The notes: a model not told the origin generated them from the sequence alone. A stretch of DNA of 64,000 nt from Roseibium aggregatum (GCF_014692675.1 NZ_JABFCZ010000006.1:164781-228780); one strand, 5' to 3'; shown: positions 9,542-19,345, counted from the first letter of the stretch. Program-made: numbers and translations.

Positions 9542-10030
9542 CTAGCGGATGATCGGTTCCTTCAGGTCTTCCGGCTTCTTGTCCTTGATGATTTCCCAGT
9601 TGAGGGTGGCATCGTGGATGATTTCGTCCGTTTCCGCCTCGAAGCGCTTCTGCACGGCCTTGCTGTTGTTCAGGTAAAGCTTGCCGTCGACGATCTTCCA
9701 GGCTTCGGGAATGACCGGTATCTTGAAACCCTTGCTGGCGCCGAAGGCACAGAAACCGCCGTATTGGGGGGCGTATTTCGCCGGATCTGCGGCGAAGAGA
9801 TCCCGGTTGTGCGCGGAGGCGAATTTCCAGGTGACGCCGTCATAGGTGGCGGTGAATTCGTCGGAGCCCTTGACCGGCTTGCCTTCGGTGAAATAGGCGA
9901 CCGGATCGGTGCCGCCGATGGCAGCGCCATGATCGACATAGGTGGTGATTTCGTCTGCGCTGACTGCGGTGGCGAGCACCGTAAGCGACAGGGCCAAGGC
10001 GCCCAGGCCTGCCTTCAATGAATGGAACAT
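9542..10030 (-). CDS. Secreted YHS-domain protein
   Basis: A 162-residue protein with a Sec signal peptide (ALALSLTVLATAVSADE). It has a YHS-type core: GTDPVAYFTEGKPVKGSDEF, then WKFASAHNRDLFAADPAKYAPQYGGFCAFG. YHS modules are metal-associated domains, and this periplasmic subfamily is common in Alphaproteobacteria without an established function. The single Cys in GGFCAFG is typical. The ATG at 10030 is close to the promoter region shared with the repeat at 10135. Confidence 0.85.
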   Translation of the reverse strand: MFHSLKAGLGALALSLTVLATAVSADEITTYVDHGAAIGGTDPVAYFTEGKPVKGSDEFTATYDGVTWKFASAHNRDLFAADPAKYAPQYGGFCAFGASKGFKIPVIPEAWKIVDGKLYLNNSKAVQKRFEAETDEIIHDATLNWEIIKDKKPEDLKEPIIR

Positions 10031-10134
10031 GTTGCTGTCTCTCCCTGAACTGCCGGCGGAAACGGTGCCGCCGTCGGTTACACCCCAAGTGGTTGATTTG
10101 GGCCTGACTGGCAGGGCTAGGCCACATCCTCAGA

Positions 10135-10244
10135 TGTCATCCCGGGCGAACGTCAGTGAGACCCGGGATCCAGTACTCCGAGAGGCCGGGTGCTTGAGCC
10201 GGGAGGACACAGATTACTGGATCCCTGCCTTCGCAGGGATGACA
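10135..10244. repeat. Dispersed intergenic repeat, TGTCATCCC...GGGATGACA type
   Basis: Ends form inverted arms TGTCATCCC and GGGATGACA, and an inner pair GGATCCAGTA/TACTGGATCC gives a long imperfect cruciform. Related units occur at 19103, 20877, 27857, 33199, 41233, 56321 and 60337. Probably a REP/BIME-like element. Confidence 0.6.
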
Positions 10245-10366
10245 ACGGTGGATGGGGCTGGCCCCGTCCTTCCATCGTCATCGCTCCCAACCAAACGGCC
10301 CGTAATCAACCGCGATTGCTTGTCCAGAGATGCAATCCGTGGAGGCAAATTGCCAATCAAGAGTGT

Positions 10367-10966
10367 TCACGGAACCGGCACAGGCGCGCGAGGCGGGGTG
10401 AGGCCGAGAACGAGCTGGATGGCGGTTTCGATGTCGGTGTCCGTTACCCTTTGCCCGCGGATGTGGAGCTTGAAATAGATCAGCCCGAGGAGGAGATCGA
10501 TCCGGGTTTCCATATGGGCCTCGAAGGGGGTGGCGATGAAGATCTGGCGCAGGATCAGCCGCCGTGCGTCTTCCGCTTCTGTCAACACCGCGTCCAGTTC
10601 CGGATGCTTGCGCAGAGGCACGAGCGCGCGGATGGCGTCGCCGAGCGGCGTGTCCTGCAGGGCGGAGACGGTGTTGCCCAGGCAGACGCGCAGGTCCTGT
10701 GCGACGCTACCGCGCTGGGGCGGGGCGGGATTGGCCTCGGCGAGCGCGTGGCGGATGGCATCTGCGATCAGCGCCGGCTTGTCGGCCCAGCGCCGGTAGA
10801 CCGCCTGCTTGCTGGTCTTCGCCCTGGCCGCCAAACGGGCAATCGTCGTGGCCTCGTAACCGCTTACGCTCAGTTCCTGCAAGGCTGATTCAAGCAGGGC
10901 GCGGGTGACCCGAACCTCCTGCGGCCGGCCCGCTTCGGTTGCGGTTTCAGGCGATGGATTCTTCAT
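10367..10966 (-). CDS. TetR-family transcriptional repressor
   Basis: 199 residues. The N-terminal helix-turn-helix is clear (ALLESALQELSVSGYEATTI, then AARAKTSKQAVYRRW with DKPALIADAI), and the C-terminal all-helical ligand/dimer domain is of typical length. The gene overlaps the darcynin-like gene by 20 bases, so the two are one operon. The palindrome at 11294-11319, just before the first gene, is the probable operator, implying autorepression. The inducer is unknown. Confidence 0.9.
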   Translation of the reverse strand: MKNPSPETATEAGRPQEVRVTRALLESALQELSVSGYEATTIARLAARAKTSKQAVYRRWADKPALIADAIRHALAEANPAPPQRGSVAQDLRVCLGNTVSALQDTPLGDAIRALVPLRKHPELDAVLTEAEDARRLILRQIFIATPFEAHMETRIDLLLGLIYFKLHIRGQRVTDTDIETAIQLVLGLTPPRAPVPVP

Positions 10967-11282
10967 AGTCGACGAAGCCGTTTTCGATGCCGAGCGAGAC
11001 GTCGGTGATCCGGGCGAAGGGCTTGCTGAAGATGACAGTGTCCCTCAGTTCCTCCCAAAGATGGTGATAGGTGCGCATGTCGGTGAAGCGGCAGACGGCG
11101 AAGTCGGAGTGTTTTCCGGACAGCGCATCGGCGTCGAACCACTCGAAGGAAACGTCAGCGTGCCTGTCGACAATGGCGCCGATTTCCGCGGCGTATTCGC
11201 GCCGTTCCGGGCGGGTGAGGGCGAGCCAGGCAGGTTCGATGGCGAGATAGACGATGGCCATCATGGGAAGCGGGTTTGACAT
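10947..11282 (-). CDS. Darcynin-family protein
   Basis: A 111-residue product from ATG 11282 (GAGG seven bases upstream). It matches the small darcynin family: [18 protein letters not shown], then [20 protein letters not shown] and a [18 protein letters not shown] core. This is a dimeric ferredoxin-like (ABM-like) fold whose biochemical role is not established. First gene of a two-gene operon with a tetR regulator that it overlaps by 20 bases. Confidence 0.75.
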   Translation of the reverse strand: MSNPLPMMAIVYLAIEPAWLALTRPERREYAAEIGAIVDRHADVSFEWFDADALSGKHSDFAVCRFTDMRTYHHLWEELRDTVIFSKPFARITDVSLGIENGFVDYEESIA

Positions 11283-11293
11283 CGGAAACCTCA

Positions 11294-11319
11294 ATTACGG
11301 TTACTATTGGTACCGTAAT
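11294..11319. promoter_or_regulatory. Operator ATTACGGT-N10-ACCGTAAT
   Basis: Perfect 8-base arms separated by 10 bases, lying 12 bases upstream of the darcynin-like start on the minus strand and about 127 bases before gatC on the plus strand. Size and position suit a TetR-type operator, presumably bound by the product of 10367-10966. Confidence 0.7.
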
Positions 11320-11445
11320 ATCGGATATTTTGCGCTGAAAGCAAGTCCAGCCCTTGCCGGTCGAGGATTTTTCGGGAAAACAGGGCTCAACTCCGGCGCG
11401 CCGCCGGAACTGGATTTCAGATATCCCAACAGGAACGGAGACGAC

Positions 11446-11733
11446 ATGTCCGTCGATACCCAAACGGTGAAAAAGGTCGCGCGGCTCGCCCGGATCAAGG
11501 TGAGCGATGCGGATGCGGAGCGCATGACCGGTGAACTGAACGCCATCCTCGGCTTCGTGGAGCAGCTCGACGAGGTGAACATCGACGGCGTGGAGCCGAT
11601 GACCTCCGTGGTCGAGCAGACCATGAAGAAGCGCCAGGACGGGGTGACCGACGGCGGTTATGCAGCCGACATCACCGCCAACGCGCCGGCCTCGGAAGAC
11701 AATTTCTTCATGGTGCCAAAAGTCGTCGAGTAA
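11446..11733 (+). CDS. gatC: Aspartyl/glutamyl-tRNA amidotransferase subunit C
   Basis: 95 residues, starting [20 protein letters not shown] at ATG 11446 after GGAGACGAC. The frame extends upstream, but that part would overlap the tetR operator. GatC is the small stabilising subunit that wraps GatA and GatB in the amidotransferase converting Glu-tRNA(Gln) or Asp-tRNA(Asn) to the amidated forms. The motif [18 protein letters not shown] is characteristic. gatA follows 66 bases later; gatB is 12.6 kb further on. Confidence 0.95.
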   Translation: MSVDTQTVKKVARLARIKVSDADAERMTGELNAILGFVEQLDEVNIDGVEPMTSVVEQTMKKRQDGVTDGGYAADITANAPASEDNFFMVPKVVE

Positions 11734-11799
11734 GGACGACCGCGCGCTCACTTCCGTTTTCTGTTCAAGGCCGCTTCAGGCCCAATCAAAGATATTCGC

Positions 11800-13275
11800 A
11801 TGACCGACCTGACCAAACTGACCATCGCCGAGGCCCGTGAGGGGCTGAAGAACAAGGACTACACCTCGAGCGAACTGACCGAGGCGTTCCTCACCAACAT
11901 CGAGGCGGCGAACCCGTCGCTCAACGCCTATGTGGCGGTGACTGCCGACAAGGCGCGCGAGATGGCGAAAGCCTCTGACGAGAAACTCGCCAAGGGCGAG
12001 GGTGGGGCGCTGGAAGGCATTCCGCTCGGCATCAAGGACCTGTTCGCCACCAAGGGCGTGCACACCCAGGCCTGCAGCCACATTCTTGACGGCTTCAAGC
12101 CGGTCTACGAATCCACCGTGACCTCGAACCTTTGGGCCGACGGCGCGGTGATGCTGGGCAAGCTCAACATGGACGAGTTCGCCATGGGCTCGTCCAACGA
12201 GACCTCCTATTACGGCAACGTGGTCAACCCCTGGCGCAAGGAAGGCTCCAACGCGGCCCTGGTGCCGGGCGGCTCTTCCGGCGGTTCGGCGGCGGCCGTT
12301 GCCGCACGCCTGTGCATGGGCGCAACGGCCACCGACACCGGCGGCTCGATCCGCCAGCCGGCCGCCTTGACCGGTACCGTCGGCATCAAGCCGACCTACG
12401 GCCGCTGCTCGCGCTGGGGCATCGTCGCCTTTGCATCGTCCCTCGACCAGGCCGGACCGATTGCCCACACCGTGCGCGACAGCGCCATCCTCCTGAAGTC
12501 CATGGCCTCGGTGGATGCCAAGGACACCACGTCGGTCGAAATCGACGTGCCGGACTATGAAGCTTCCATCGGCAAGTCGGTAAAGGCCCTGAAGATCGGC
12601 ATTCCGAAGGAATACCGGGTCGACGGCATGCCGGCGGAGATCGAGGAGCTGTGGCAGAAAGGCATCCAGTGGCTGAAGGATGCGGGCGCGGAGATCGTCG
12701 ACATCTCCCTGCCGCACACCAAATACGCCCTGCCGGCCTATTATATCGTCGCGCCTGCCGAAGCGTCCTCCAACCTCGCCCGCTACGACGGCGTGCGCTA
12801 CGGCCTGCGCGTGCCGGGCAAGGACATTGTGGAGATGTATGAAAACACCCGCGCGGAAGGCTTCGGCGCAGAGGTGCAGCGGCGCATCCTGATCGGCACC
12901 TACGTGCTGTCGGCCGGCTATTACGACGCCTATTACCTGAAGGCGCAGAAGGTGCGCACCCTGATCAAGCGCGACTTCGACCTCGCCTGGGAAAACGGCG
13001 TCGACGCCATCCTGACGCCGACCACGCCGGACGCGGCTTTCGCGCCGGGCGAGATCACCGATCCGGTGACCATGTACCTGAACGACATCTTCACCGTGAC
13101 GGTCAACATGGCCGGTCTGCCGGGCATCTCAATCCCCGCCGGCCTCAACAAGTCCGGCCTGCCGCTCGGCCTCCAGCTCATCGGCAAGCCCTTCGACGAG
13201 GCGACCCTGTTCCAGGTGGGCTCGGTCATCGAGGAGGCTGCCGGGTCGTTCGAAGCGGAGACCTGGTGGAAGTAG
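11800..13275 (+). CDS. gatA: Aspartyl/glutamyl-tRNA amidotransferase subunit A
   Basis: 491 residues, full length for GatA. The amidase-signature Ser-cisSer-Lys triad is visible: Lys in [10 protein letters not shown], Ser in [13 protein letters not shown] and Ser in [10 protein letters not shown]. It hydrolyses glutamine and passes ammonia through the complex to GatB, where the misacylated tRNA is amidated. Co-transcribed with gatC. Ends EAETWWK. Confidence 0.97.
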   Translation: MTDLTKLTIAEAREGLKNKDYTSSELTEAFLTNIEAANPSLNAYVAVTADKAREMAKASDEKLAKGEGGALEGIPLGIKDLFATKGVHTQACSHILDGFKPVYESTVTSNLWADGAVMLGKLNMDEFAMGSSNETSYYGNVVNPWRKEGSNAALVPGGSSGGSAAAVAARLCMGATATDTGGSIRQPAALTGTVGIKPTYGRCSRWGIVAFASSLDQAGPIAHTVRDSAILLKSMASVDAKDTTSVEIDVPDYEASIGKSVKALKIGIPKEYRVDGMPAEIEELWQKGIQWLKDAGAEIVDISLPHTKYALPAYYIVAPAEASSNLARYDGVRYGLRVPGKDIVEMYENTRAEGFGAEVQRRILIGTYVLSAGYYDAYYLKAQKVRTLIKRDFDLAWENGVDAILTPTTPDAAFAPGEITDPVTMYLNDIFTVTVNMAGLPGISIPAGLNKSGLPLGLQLIGKPFDEATLFQVGSVIEEAAGSFEAETWWK

Positions 13276-13350
13276 GGGGCTGTATCCGCGCAGTGTCATT
13301 TCCGTTTCAGACGGAATGCATGCGCCAGGAATATGGCACGATCTCAACAA

Positions 13351-13464
13351 CCTCTCCCATCGGGAGAGGTCGGACCGAAGGTCCGGGTGAGGGGTTGCAA
13401 ACTCTCCTTACCCTTCAAGCTTTGTAACCCCTCACCCTAGCCCTCTCCCAATGGGAGAGGGAAC
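13351..13464. repeat. 114-base repeat, copy 1 (CCTCTCCCAT...ATGGGAGAGGGAAC)
   Basis: Imperfect palindrome made of nested hairpins (CCTCTCCCATCGGGAGAGG, a GGTCCGGGTGAGGGGTT arm and its complement AACCCCTCACCC). A near-identical direct copy lies at 14635-14747, so the pair brackets the FAD oxidase gene. A short related piece is at about 41399-41422. Confidence 0.7.
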
Positions 13465-13497
13465 CTTGGAGTAGGTCGTACAGACTGTCAGAAAGGC

Positions 13498-14622
13498 ATG
13501 GTAATGACCGACGTTGAAACCATCGTCATCGGGGCCGGCGCCGTCGGGCTGGCGATTGCGCGGGCGCTGGCGGTTTCGGGGCGTGAGGTCATGGTGCTGG
13601 AGCGGCACGGGCTGATCGGGTCGGAGACCAGTTCGCGCAATTCCGAGGTCATCCATGCAGGCATATATTACGCCAAGGACAGCCTGAAGGCGCGCTGCTG
13701 TGTGCACGGCAAGCACCTGCTTTATGCCTTTTGTTCCAGCCACGGCGTGGCGCACAAGCGCACAGGCAAGCTGATCGTCGCCACGGATGTGGAGCAGGCG
13801 GACAAGCTGGAAGAGATCCGCCAGCGGGCGGAGGCGAACGGGGTCGATGATCTCGTGCGGCTGACGGCGGACGAGGCGCGGGAGCTGGAGCCTGAACTTG
13901 CCTGCGAGGGCGCGCTGCTGTCGCCGTCGACCGGCATCATCGACAGTCACGGTTACATGCTGGCGCTGCAGGGCGAGCTGGAAGCCCACGGCGGCCAGGT
14001 GGTTCTGAACACGGCGGTCGGGTCTATCGGCCGAACGGCTGACGGCGCATTCTCCGTGACCATAGTGGGTAAAGGGGATGGCGAAGGCGAGGACGGCTAC
14101 ACCATCACCTCCAAGGAGCTGATCGTCTCCGCGGGCCGTGGCTCACCAGAGCTGATGACCGCCTTTCCGCAAGCCGATCCTCCGAAGGGGTATCTGGCCA
14201 AGGGCAGCTATTTCAAGCTCAACGGCAAGGCACCGTTCTCGCGTCTGATCTATCCGGTGCCGATGACGAAAACCGGCGCACTCGGGGTGCATGTGACCCT
14301 CGATCTGCAGGGCCGGGTGCGCTTCGGTCCGGACATGGAATGGGTCGAAGAGATCGATTACCGGGTCGATCCGGCGCGCGCGGATGTCTTCTACGACGCC
14401 ATCCGCCAGTATTGGCCGGGCCTTGAGGACGGCGCGCTGGAGGCCGACTATTCCGGGATCCGGCCGAAGATCCACGGGCCCGGCGAACCCGCGCCGGATT
14501 TCCGCATCGACGGTCCGGAGGCGCATGGCATGGCCGGTCTCGTGGCGCTCTACGGCATCGAGTCGCCGGGGCTGACCTCGTCTCTGGCCATCGGCGAGCT
14601 TGTGGCGAAGCGGTTGGGCTGA
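13498..14622 (+). CDS. FAD-dependent L-2-hydroxyglutarate oxidase-like protein
   Basis: 374 residues starting at ATG 13498 (13504 is equally possible). It has an N-terminal dinucleotide motif [19 protein letters not shown] and the LhgO/DAO fold: [13 protein letters not shown], then [17 protein letters not shown], a C-terminal [20 protein letters not shown] segment and [17 protein letters not shown]. The family oxidises L-2-hydroxyglutarate to 2-oxoglutarate and passes electrons to the respiratory chain; a related 2-hydroxyacid is also possible. It is a single gene flanked on both sides by copies of the same ~113-base repeat. Confidence 0.85.
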   Translation: MVMTDVETIVIGAGAVGLAIARALAVSGREVMVLERHGLIGSETSSRNSEVIHAGIYYAKDSLKARCCVHGKHLLYAFCSSHGVAHKRTGKLIVATDVEQADKLEEIRQRAEANGVDDLVRLTADEARELEPELACEGALLSPSTGIIDSHGYMLALQGELEAHGGQVVLNTAVGSIGRTADGAFSVTIVGKGDGEGEDGYTITSKELIVSAGRGSPELMTAFPQADPPKGYLAKGSYFKLNGKAPFSRLIYPVPMTKTGALGVHVTLDLQGRVRFGPDMEWVEEIDYRVDPARADVFYDAIRQYWPGLEDGALEADYSGIRPKIHGPGEPAPDFRIDGPEAHGMAGLVALYGIESPGLTSSLAIGELVAKRLG

Positions 14623-14634
14623 GGCCAACAATTA

Positions 14635-14747
14635 CCTCTCCCATTGGGAGAGGTCGGAGCGAAGCTCCGGGTGAGGGGGTTAATCTCTCCGTATCCCACC
14701 GGCTTTGTAACCCCTCACCCTAACCCTCTCCCAATGGGAGAGGGAAC
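14635..14747. repeat. 113-base repeat, copy 2
   Basis: Direct-orientation copy of the unit at 13351. The two share the end hairpins and the central CTTTGTAACCCCTCACCCTA block, differing in a short middle stretch. The following 210 bases (14748-14957) hold only the opgG leader, with a T-rich stretch GCTTGCTTTTTATTGCGGAA that may include its promoter. Confidence 0.7.
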
Positions 14748-14957
14748 TATGGCGACCCAGTCCTTTCCCGCTCCCCGCCACAATTCCGCCGCGATGAGCG
14801 AGGCTCACTGAGGGGGCAGACAATAAAAACCGGCGGTTTCCGCGGCCTCCTCTGTCGCGGGATTGGCCAAGTGTTTTCTTAATGTTGCCGCATAGCTTGC
14901 TTTTTATTGCGGAAGTAGTATTGCACTGCACCGTCTCTGCAAGCGTGGGGTCTCTAA

Positions 14958-16523
14958 GTGATTGACAGGCGGACGTTTCTTCTCAATGCGTCTCTCGGAT
15001 TGGGCTGCGCATGCGGCCTTCCTGTAGCCCTCGTTTCCGGCGCGAATGCCGCCGGTGAGGCAGAGGATTTTTCTTTCGACAGCCTGAAGGCGAAGATGCG
15101 GGAGAAGGCGAAGACGCCTTATGAGGAGCCCGCAGGCGACCTGCCGGAAAAACTCGCCAACCTGACCTACGATCAGCACCGGGCGATTCGCTTCCGGCCT
15201 GACCATGCCCTTTGGAAGGATGGCGGGTCGAATTTCGAGTTGCAGGCCTTTCACCCCGGCTGGCTGTTCAAGCATCCGGTGGACCTGCACGAGGTGATCG
15301 GCGACCGCTCCTGGCCGCTGCATTTTACCGGCGCCGATTTCGAATACCGCCCGCCGCTGAAGGCCGAAGAATTCACCGGGCTGGAGCTGCCGGGCATCGC
15401 CGGCTTCCGCCTGCATTATCCGCTGAACCGGCCGGACTACCGGGATGAACTGATCACCTTCCTGGGCGCCAGCTACTTCCGCGCGCTGGGCAAGGACAAT
15501 CTCTACGGCCTGTCCGCCCGGGGGCTTGCGGTCGATACCGCGGCGGGGCGCGAGGAGGAGTTTCCGAATTTCACCCGCTTCTATCTGGAGCGCCCGATAC
15601 CGGGGCAGAACCGGATGCGGATCTGGGCGGAGCTGGAAAGCCCGCGGGTGACCGGCGCCTATGCCTTCACCATCACGCCCGGCATCAATACGGAAGTGGA
15701 TGTGGACGCCAACATCTACCTGCGCGGCGACGTGGAACGCCTCGGCGTCGCGCCGCTGACCTCCATGTATCTTTACGGCGAAAACGACCGCACGGGCTTC
15801 GACGACTACCGGCCCGAAGTGCACGACAGCGACGGCTTGCTCACCCTGCGCAAGGACGGCGAGCGCCTGTGGCGGCCTTTGCGCAATCCGGAGAACCTGG
15901 CGCTCTCCTTCTTCAGCGAGGACAGCCCCAAGGGCTTCGGCCTGATCCAGCGGGACAGGCATTTCGACAGCTACCAGGACACGGAAGCCCATTACGAGAA
16001 GCGGCCGTCGTTGTGGATCGAACCCATCGGAGACTGGGGCAAGGGCGCGATCATGCTGGCGGAGATCCCGTCCGACAAGGAAATCCACGACAACATCGTG
16101 GCCTTCTGGGTGCCTGAGAAAAAGGCCGAAGCCGGTTCCGAACACCGATTCCGCTACCGGATGCACTGGGGCAGCCAGCCGGAACCGGGCACCGGGCTCG
16201 CCCAGGTGCGCACCACGCGCACCGGCCAGGGCGGGACGGCGGCCTCGGAACCCGATCCGCGCAAGCGCAAGTTCGCCGTGGAGTTTGCCGGCGGGCCGCT
16301 CGTCAAGCTGGGCAGCGAGGCGAAGCTGGAGGCGGATCTCAGGGTGAACAATGCCACATTGATGGCACATCAGCTTGCAACTCTGGATAACGGCGTGTGG
16401 CGGCAGATCTTCGACGTCAAGCAGGACGACAGCGGCAATCCGGTGGAACTGGCGCTGACGTTGAAGCACGACGGCAAGGCTGTAACGGAAACCTGGCTGT
16501 ACCAGTGGACCAAGACGGCTTGA
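14958..16523 (+). CDS. opgG: Periplasmic glucan biosynthesis protein OpgG/OpgD
   Basis: 521 residues from a GTG start. A Tat signal (DRRTFLLNASLGLGCACGLP) and a mature domain starting FSFDSLKAKMREKAKTPYEE are diagnostic for the MdoG family. Other matches are YDQHRAIRFRPDHALW, ASYFRALGKDNLYGLSARGLA and LNLLGGV-unrelated C-terminal immunoglobulin-like part. Products build or branch osmoregulated periplasmic beta-glucans. The Tat signal is more like OpgD than E. coli OpgG. It is followed by a small gene and opgH on the same strand, forming one operon. Confidence 0.93.
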   Translation: MIDRRTFLLNASLGLGCACGLPVALVSGANAAGEAEDFSFDSLKAKMREKAKTPYEEPAGDLPEKLANLTYDQHRAIRFRPDHALWKDGGSNFELQAFHPGWLFKHPVDLHEVIGDRSWPLHFTGADFEYRPPLKAEEFTGLELPGIAGFRLHYPLNRPDYRDELITFLGASYFRALGKDNLYGLSARGLAVDTAAGREEEFPNFTRFYLERPIPGQNRMRIWAELESPRVTGAYAFTITPGINTEVDVDANIYLRGDVERLGVAPLTSMYLYGENDRTGFDDYRPEVHDSDGLLTLRKDGERLWRPLRNPENLALSFFSEDSPKGFGLIQRDRHFDSYQDTEAHYEKRPSLWIEPIGDWGKGAIMLAEIPSDKEIHDNIVAFWVPEKKAEAGSEHRFRYRMHWGSQPEPGTGLAQVRTTRTGQGGTAASEPDPRKRKFAVEFAGGPLVKLGSEAKLEADLRVNNATLMAHQLATLDNGVWRQIFDVKQDDSGNPVELALTLKHDGKAVTETWLYQWTKTA

Positions 16524-16599
16524 GGCCGGCCTGAACGCCGCCGCGGATGCGCGCCGCCCCGGAACTTTCCGATCCGGCAGGCGTTCAAGCAGGGGAGCA

Positions 16600-16923
16600 A
16601 TGGATATGACCGACGCCAGACTGCATCTTAATGACATTCGAAACCGGCTGGACCGGCCGGACCTGGACGACGCAGACCTGATCGCCTGCCTGGAGGCAGC
16701 GGCGGCGCAACTTGGCCTCGACACCAGTGTCGAAGGCCTGCTTGCCCGGCCGGGCGACGACGCGGATCTGCGTCTTGCCGTTTCCTGTCTGGCGCTGCCC
16801 CAGCCGCGCCACCCGATAGCCATGCCTGAACACGAGCTCGTCCCGGAAAAAGCCGGCCGCGCCGCGTTTGCCTTCTGGAAGAAGCGTCCGGCCCTGCTTC
16901 CGCTTCCCTTGAGAAAACGCTGA
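16600..16923 (+). CDS. Small hypothetical protein between opgG and opgH
   Basis: 107 residues. ATG 16600 follows AGGGGAGC, and the stop lies one base before the opgH start, so translation is probably coupled. The N-terminal half is helical and acidic (DADLIACLEAAAAQLGLDTS). The C-terminal part is basic and Pro-rich (FWKKRPALLPLPLRKR). No family is recognised. Its position suggests a role in, or tuning of, periplasmic glucan synthesis. Confidence 0.65.
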   Translation: MDMTDARLHLNDIRNRLDRPDLDDADLIACLEAAAAQLGLDTSVEGLLARPGDDADLRLAVSCLALPQPRHPIAMPEHELVPEKAGRAAFAFWKKRPALLPLPLRKR

Positions 16924-16924
16924 C

Positions 16925-18697
16925 ATGGCCCGGACATCGGTCCTGAATTTGCCGGAAAACAATCGGAATCGGTTCGGAGTTTCGGTCAGGCGGATCGGGG
17001 CGTTTCTGCTGGCGGCCGGTCTTACTGTCGGAGCGGCCTCCATGTTCGGCACCGTCGCCCAGGCGGACGGGTTCGACTGGGTCGACGTGGTCCGGATTTT
17101 CCTGATCGCCGTTTCCGGCTTCTGGCTCGCCTGGGGTGCCTGTACCGCCCTCCTGGGCGTGTTGTTCGACCCGCCGCCCATGCCCCGAAACGATGACGGG
17201 CCATGGTCGAAGACGGCGGTTCTGATCCCCGTCTATAACGAAAACACATCAGCCGTTTTCGCGCGTATCGAGGCCATGTTCCGCTCGCTGGAGCGCACCG
17301 GATACCTGTCCTTGTTCGATTTTCACGTGCTGTCGGACACGACCAATGCGGCAATCGCCGAGGCCGAACGGCTAGCCTGGCAGCGCAGTCTCCTCCGCCT
17401 GCAGGCGGGCGGGCGGCTCTACTATCGCCACCGGGAAAAGAACACGGGCCGCAAGGCGGGCAATATCGCCGATTTCATCCGCACCTCGGGCGGCGCCTAC
17501 GACTTCATGCTGGTGCTCGACGCCGACAGCCTGATGGATGGCGAAACGATCGTGGAAATGGTCCGCCGGATGGAGGCCGCCCCGGGTCTGGGGCTGCTGC
17601 AGACCCTGCCGCAGATGATCGGTCTGACGAGCCTGTTCGGCCGCATGCTGCAGTTCTCCGCCGGCTTCTTTTCGCCCGTCTTTACCCGCGGCGTGGCCGC
17701 GCTCCAGGGGGCCGAAGGCCCGTTCTGGGGCCACAATGCGCTGATCCGCATGCGCGCCTTTGCCCAGTCCTGCGGTATGGCCGCGCTTGAGGGCAAACCG
17801 CCTTTCGGCGGGCATATCCTCAGCCACGACACCATCGAGGCGGCGCTTCTCGCCCGCGACGGCTGGCAGGTGCGGGTCGATCCGGACCTGCAGGGTTCGT
17901 TCGAGGAGGGACCGGCGAACCTGATCGACTATGCCAAGCGCGACCGGCGCTGGTGCCAGGGCAACCTGCAGCACACGCGGGTGCTCGGCGCGCCGCGGCT
18001 CAAGGCCTGGAGCCGGATCGCCATCGTCCAGGGGGTTTTTGCCTATCTGTCCTCGCCGGTGTGGCTCCTGTTCCTGGTGGCAAGTCTTGCGGCTCCCCTG
18101 TTTGCGCCCAAGCCGGTCTATTTCGACGGCCGGTCGCTGTTTCCCGTCTTTCCCCATCCCGAAACCACGGTGGCGCTGGCGCTTCTCTTCGGTGTCGGCG
18201 CACTGCTGATCCTGCCCAAGGCGATGCTGCTTGTCCGCGCGCTTCTCAAAGGCGAGGCCCGCCGCTACGGCGGCGCATTCCGCCTCGTTGCCAGCGTCGT
18301 GCTGGAGCTTTTGATGACCTCGGTGCTGGCGCCGGTGCACATGATGTTCCAGAGCCGGTCCGTGTTCCAGGTCCTGACCGGCGGCGACTCCGGCTGGCCC
18401 GCAGCCGACCGCGACGACGGCTCGCTGCCCTTCATCGCCTGCCTCAGGGCCACGTGGTGGATGGCGCTCGCCGGCGCCGCCGCCCTCATCTTCGCCTGGG
18501 AAATGACGCCGGACCTGTTCTGGTGGCTCGCCCCGGTCTCCGTGCCCCTCGTTCTGGCACCGGGTCTGCTTTACGTCACCGCGCTGCCGGCGATCGGCCG
18601 GCTGAGCCGCAAGGCCGGACTGCTGCTGACACCTTACGAGGTGGAGCGGGTGCGGCTGATCCGGGACATGCGGCTGGCGATGGAGAGCGGGGCCTAG
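16925..18697 (+). CDS. opgH: Glucan biosynthesis glucosyltransferase H
   Basis: A 590-residue integral membrane GT2 glycosyltransferase. Visible are N-terminal membrane helices (residues ~20-40 and 50-75), a cytoplasmic catalytic domain (AVLIPVYNENTSAVFARIEA, then FMLVLDADSLMDG with the DxD, and KRDRRWCQGNLQH as the (Q/R)xxRW motif) and several C-terminal helices. It polymerises glucose from UDP-glucose and moves the chain into the periplasm for OpgG. It is shorter than the ~850-residue gammaproteobacterial form, mainly at the N-terminus. Confidence 0.95.
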   Translation: MARTSVLNLPENNRNRFGVSVRRIGAFLLAAGLTVGAASMFGTVAQADGFDWVDVVRIFLIAVSGFWLAWGACTALLGVLFDPPPMPRNDDGPWSKTAVLIPVYNENTSAVFARIEAMFRSLERTGYLSLFDFHVLSDTTNAAIAEAERLAWQRSLLRLQAGGRLYYRHREKNTGRKAGNIADFIRTSGGAYDFMLVLDADSLMDGETIVEMVRRMEAAPGLGLLQTLPQMIGLTSLFGRMLQFSAGFFSPVFTRGVAALQGAEGPFWGHNALIRMRAFAQSCGMAALEGKPPFGGHILSHDTIEAALLARDGWQVRVDPDLQGSFEEGPANLIDYAKRDRRWCQGNLQHTRVLGAPRLKAWSRIAIVQGVFAYLSSPVWLLFLVASLAAPLFAPKPVYFDGRSLFPVFPHPETTVALALLFGVGALLILPKAMLLVRALLKGEARRYGGAFRLVASVVLELLMTSVLAPVHMMFQSRSVFQVLTGGDSGWPAADRDDGSLPFIACLRATWWMALAGAAALIFAWEMTPDLFWWLAPVSVPLVLAPGLLYVTALPAIGRLSRKAGLLLTPYEVERVRLIRDMRLAMESGA

Positions 18698-18752
18698 AGC
18701 GGAAGCGGACGAGCGCTTTCTCCTGTTCGGAGTTCTCGCTTATATTAGCTTA

Positions 18753-19076
18753 ATGAGTGAAGCGGTCAGTCTGACTTACTACCGGGCTCGATGGCCTGAA
18801 GAAGAAGTTCCGGAGGGACAACCGGAATGGTTCTTTTACGAGGTCGATAAAGCCGGAGACGCGGTGACCAGAATGGTAGAAGTGTTTCCAGGCGGGAAGA
18901 TTACGCGCAACAGTGTCGAGATCGATCAGCCCCAAGATGGCCGTCATTTTGACTCGCTTTTAGACAGCTCGCTCGACGATGATTTCTACGGCGAGCATCT
19001 TCAGGCAATTAGCCGGGAAGAATTCGAGGCGCTGTACGCCAAAGGTGTCGACACACCGTTCTGGTTTCCGAGGTGA
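18753..19076 (+). CDS. DUF6881-like small protein
   Basis: A 107-residue acidic soluble protein. The layout LTYYRARWPEE, then PEWFFYEVDKAGDAVTRMVE, VFPGGKITRN and ISREEFEALYAKGVDT matches the small DUF6881-type proteins often found as toxin-immunity or orphan genes. That family link is from memory of the pattern. It stands 55 bases after opgH but is unlikely to be part of glucan synthesis. Confidence 0.6.
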   Translation: MSEAVSLTYYRARWPEEEVPEGQPEWFFYEVDKAGDAVTRMVEVFPGGKITRNSVEIDQPQDGRHFDSLLDSSLDDDFYGEHLQAISREEFEALYAKGVDTPFWFPR

Positions 19077-19102
19077 ATATCGCCTTCGCCTTCCCCACAG
19101 AG

Positions 19103-19274
19103 CGTCATTCCAGACAAGCGCAGCAAAGCTGCGTGCTGATCTGGAAACCAGATATCAGCCGCGCCGCAGGCGCGTCCTGCTCCCGATTGAAAGCGGTGCT
19201 CGCTCACGCTCGCTCTGTCAGCTGGATTCCGGATCTCGAGATGGCGCTGGCGCGCCACACGGTCCGGAATGACG
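19103..19274. repeat. Dispersed repeat, CGTCATTCC...GGAATGACG
   Basis: Inverted ends CGTCATTCCAGAC and a matching GTCCGGAATGACG, with inner arms CTGATCTGGAAACCAGAT and GGATTCCGGATC. Same general architecture as the units at 10135 and 33199. It fills the interval to the next gene. Confidence 0.5.
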
Positions 19275-19345
19275 TTGGAAATGGCTGCGGCCCTCTTCGG
19301 GCCCATCCCGCCGCCGGGTCTCCCCAGCGGCGGTCGTTTTCCCGA

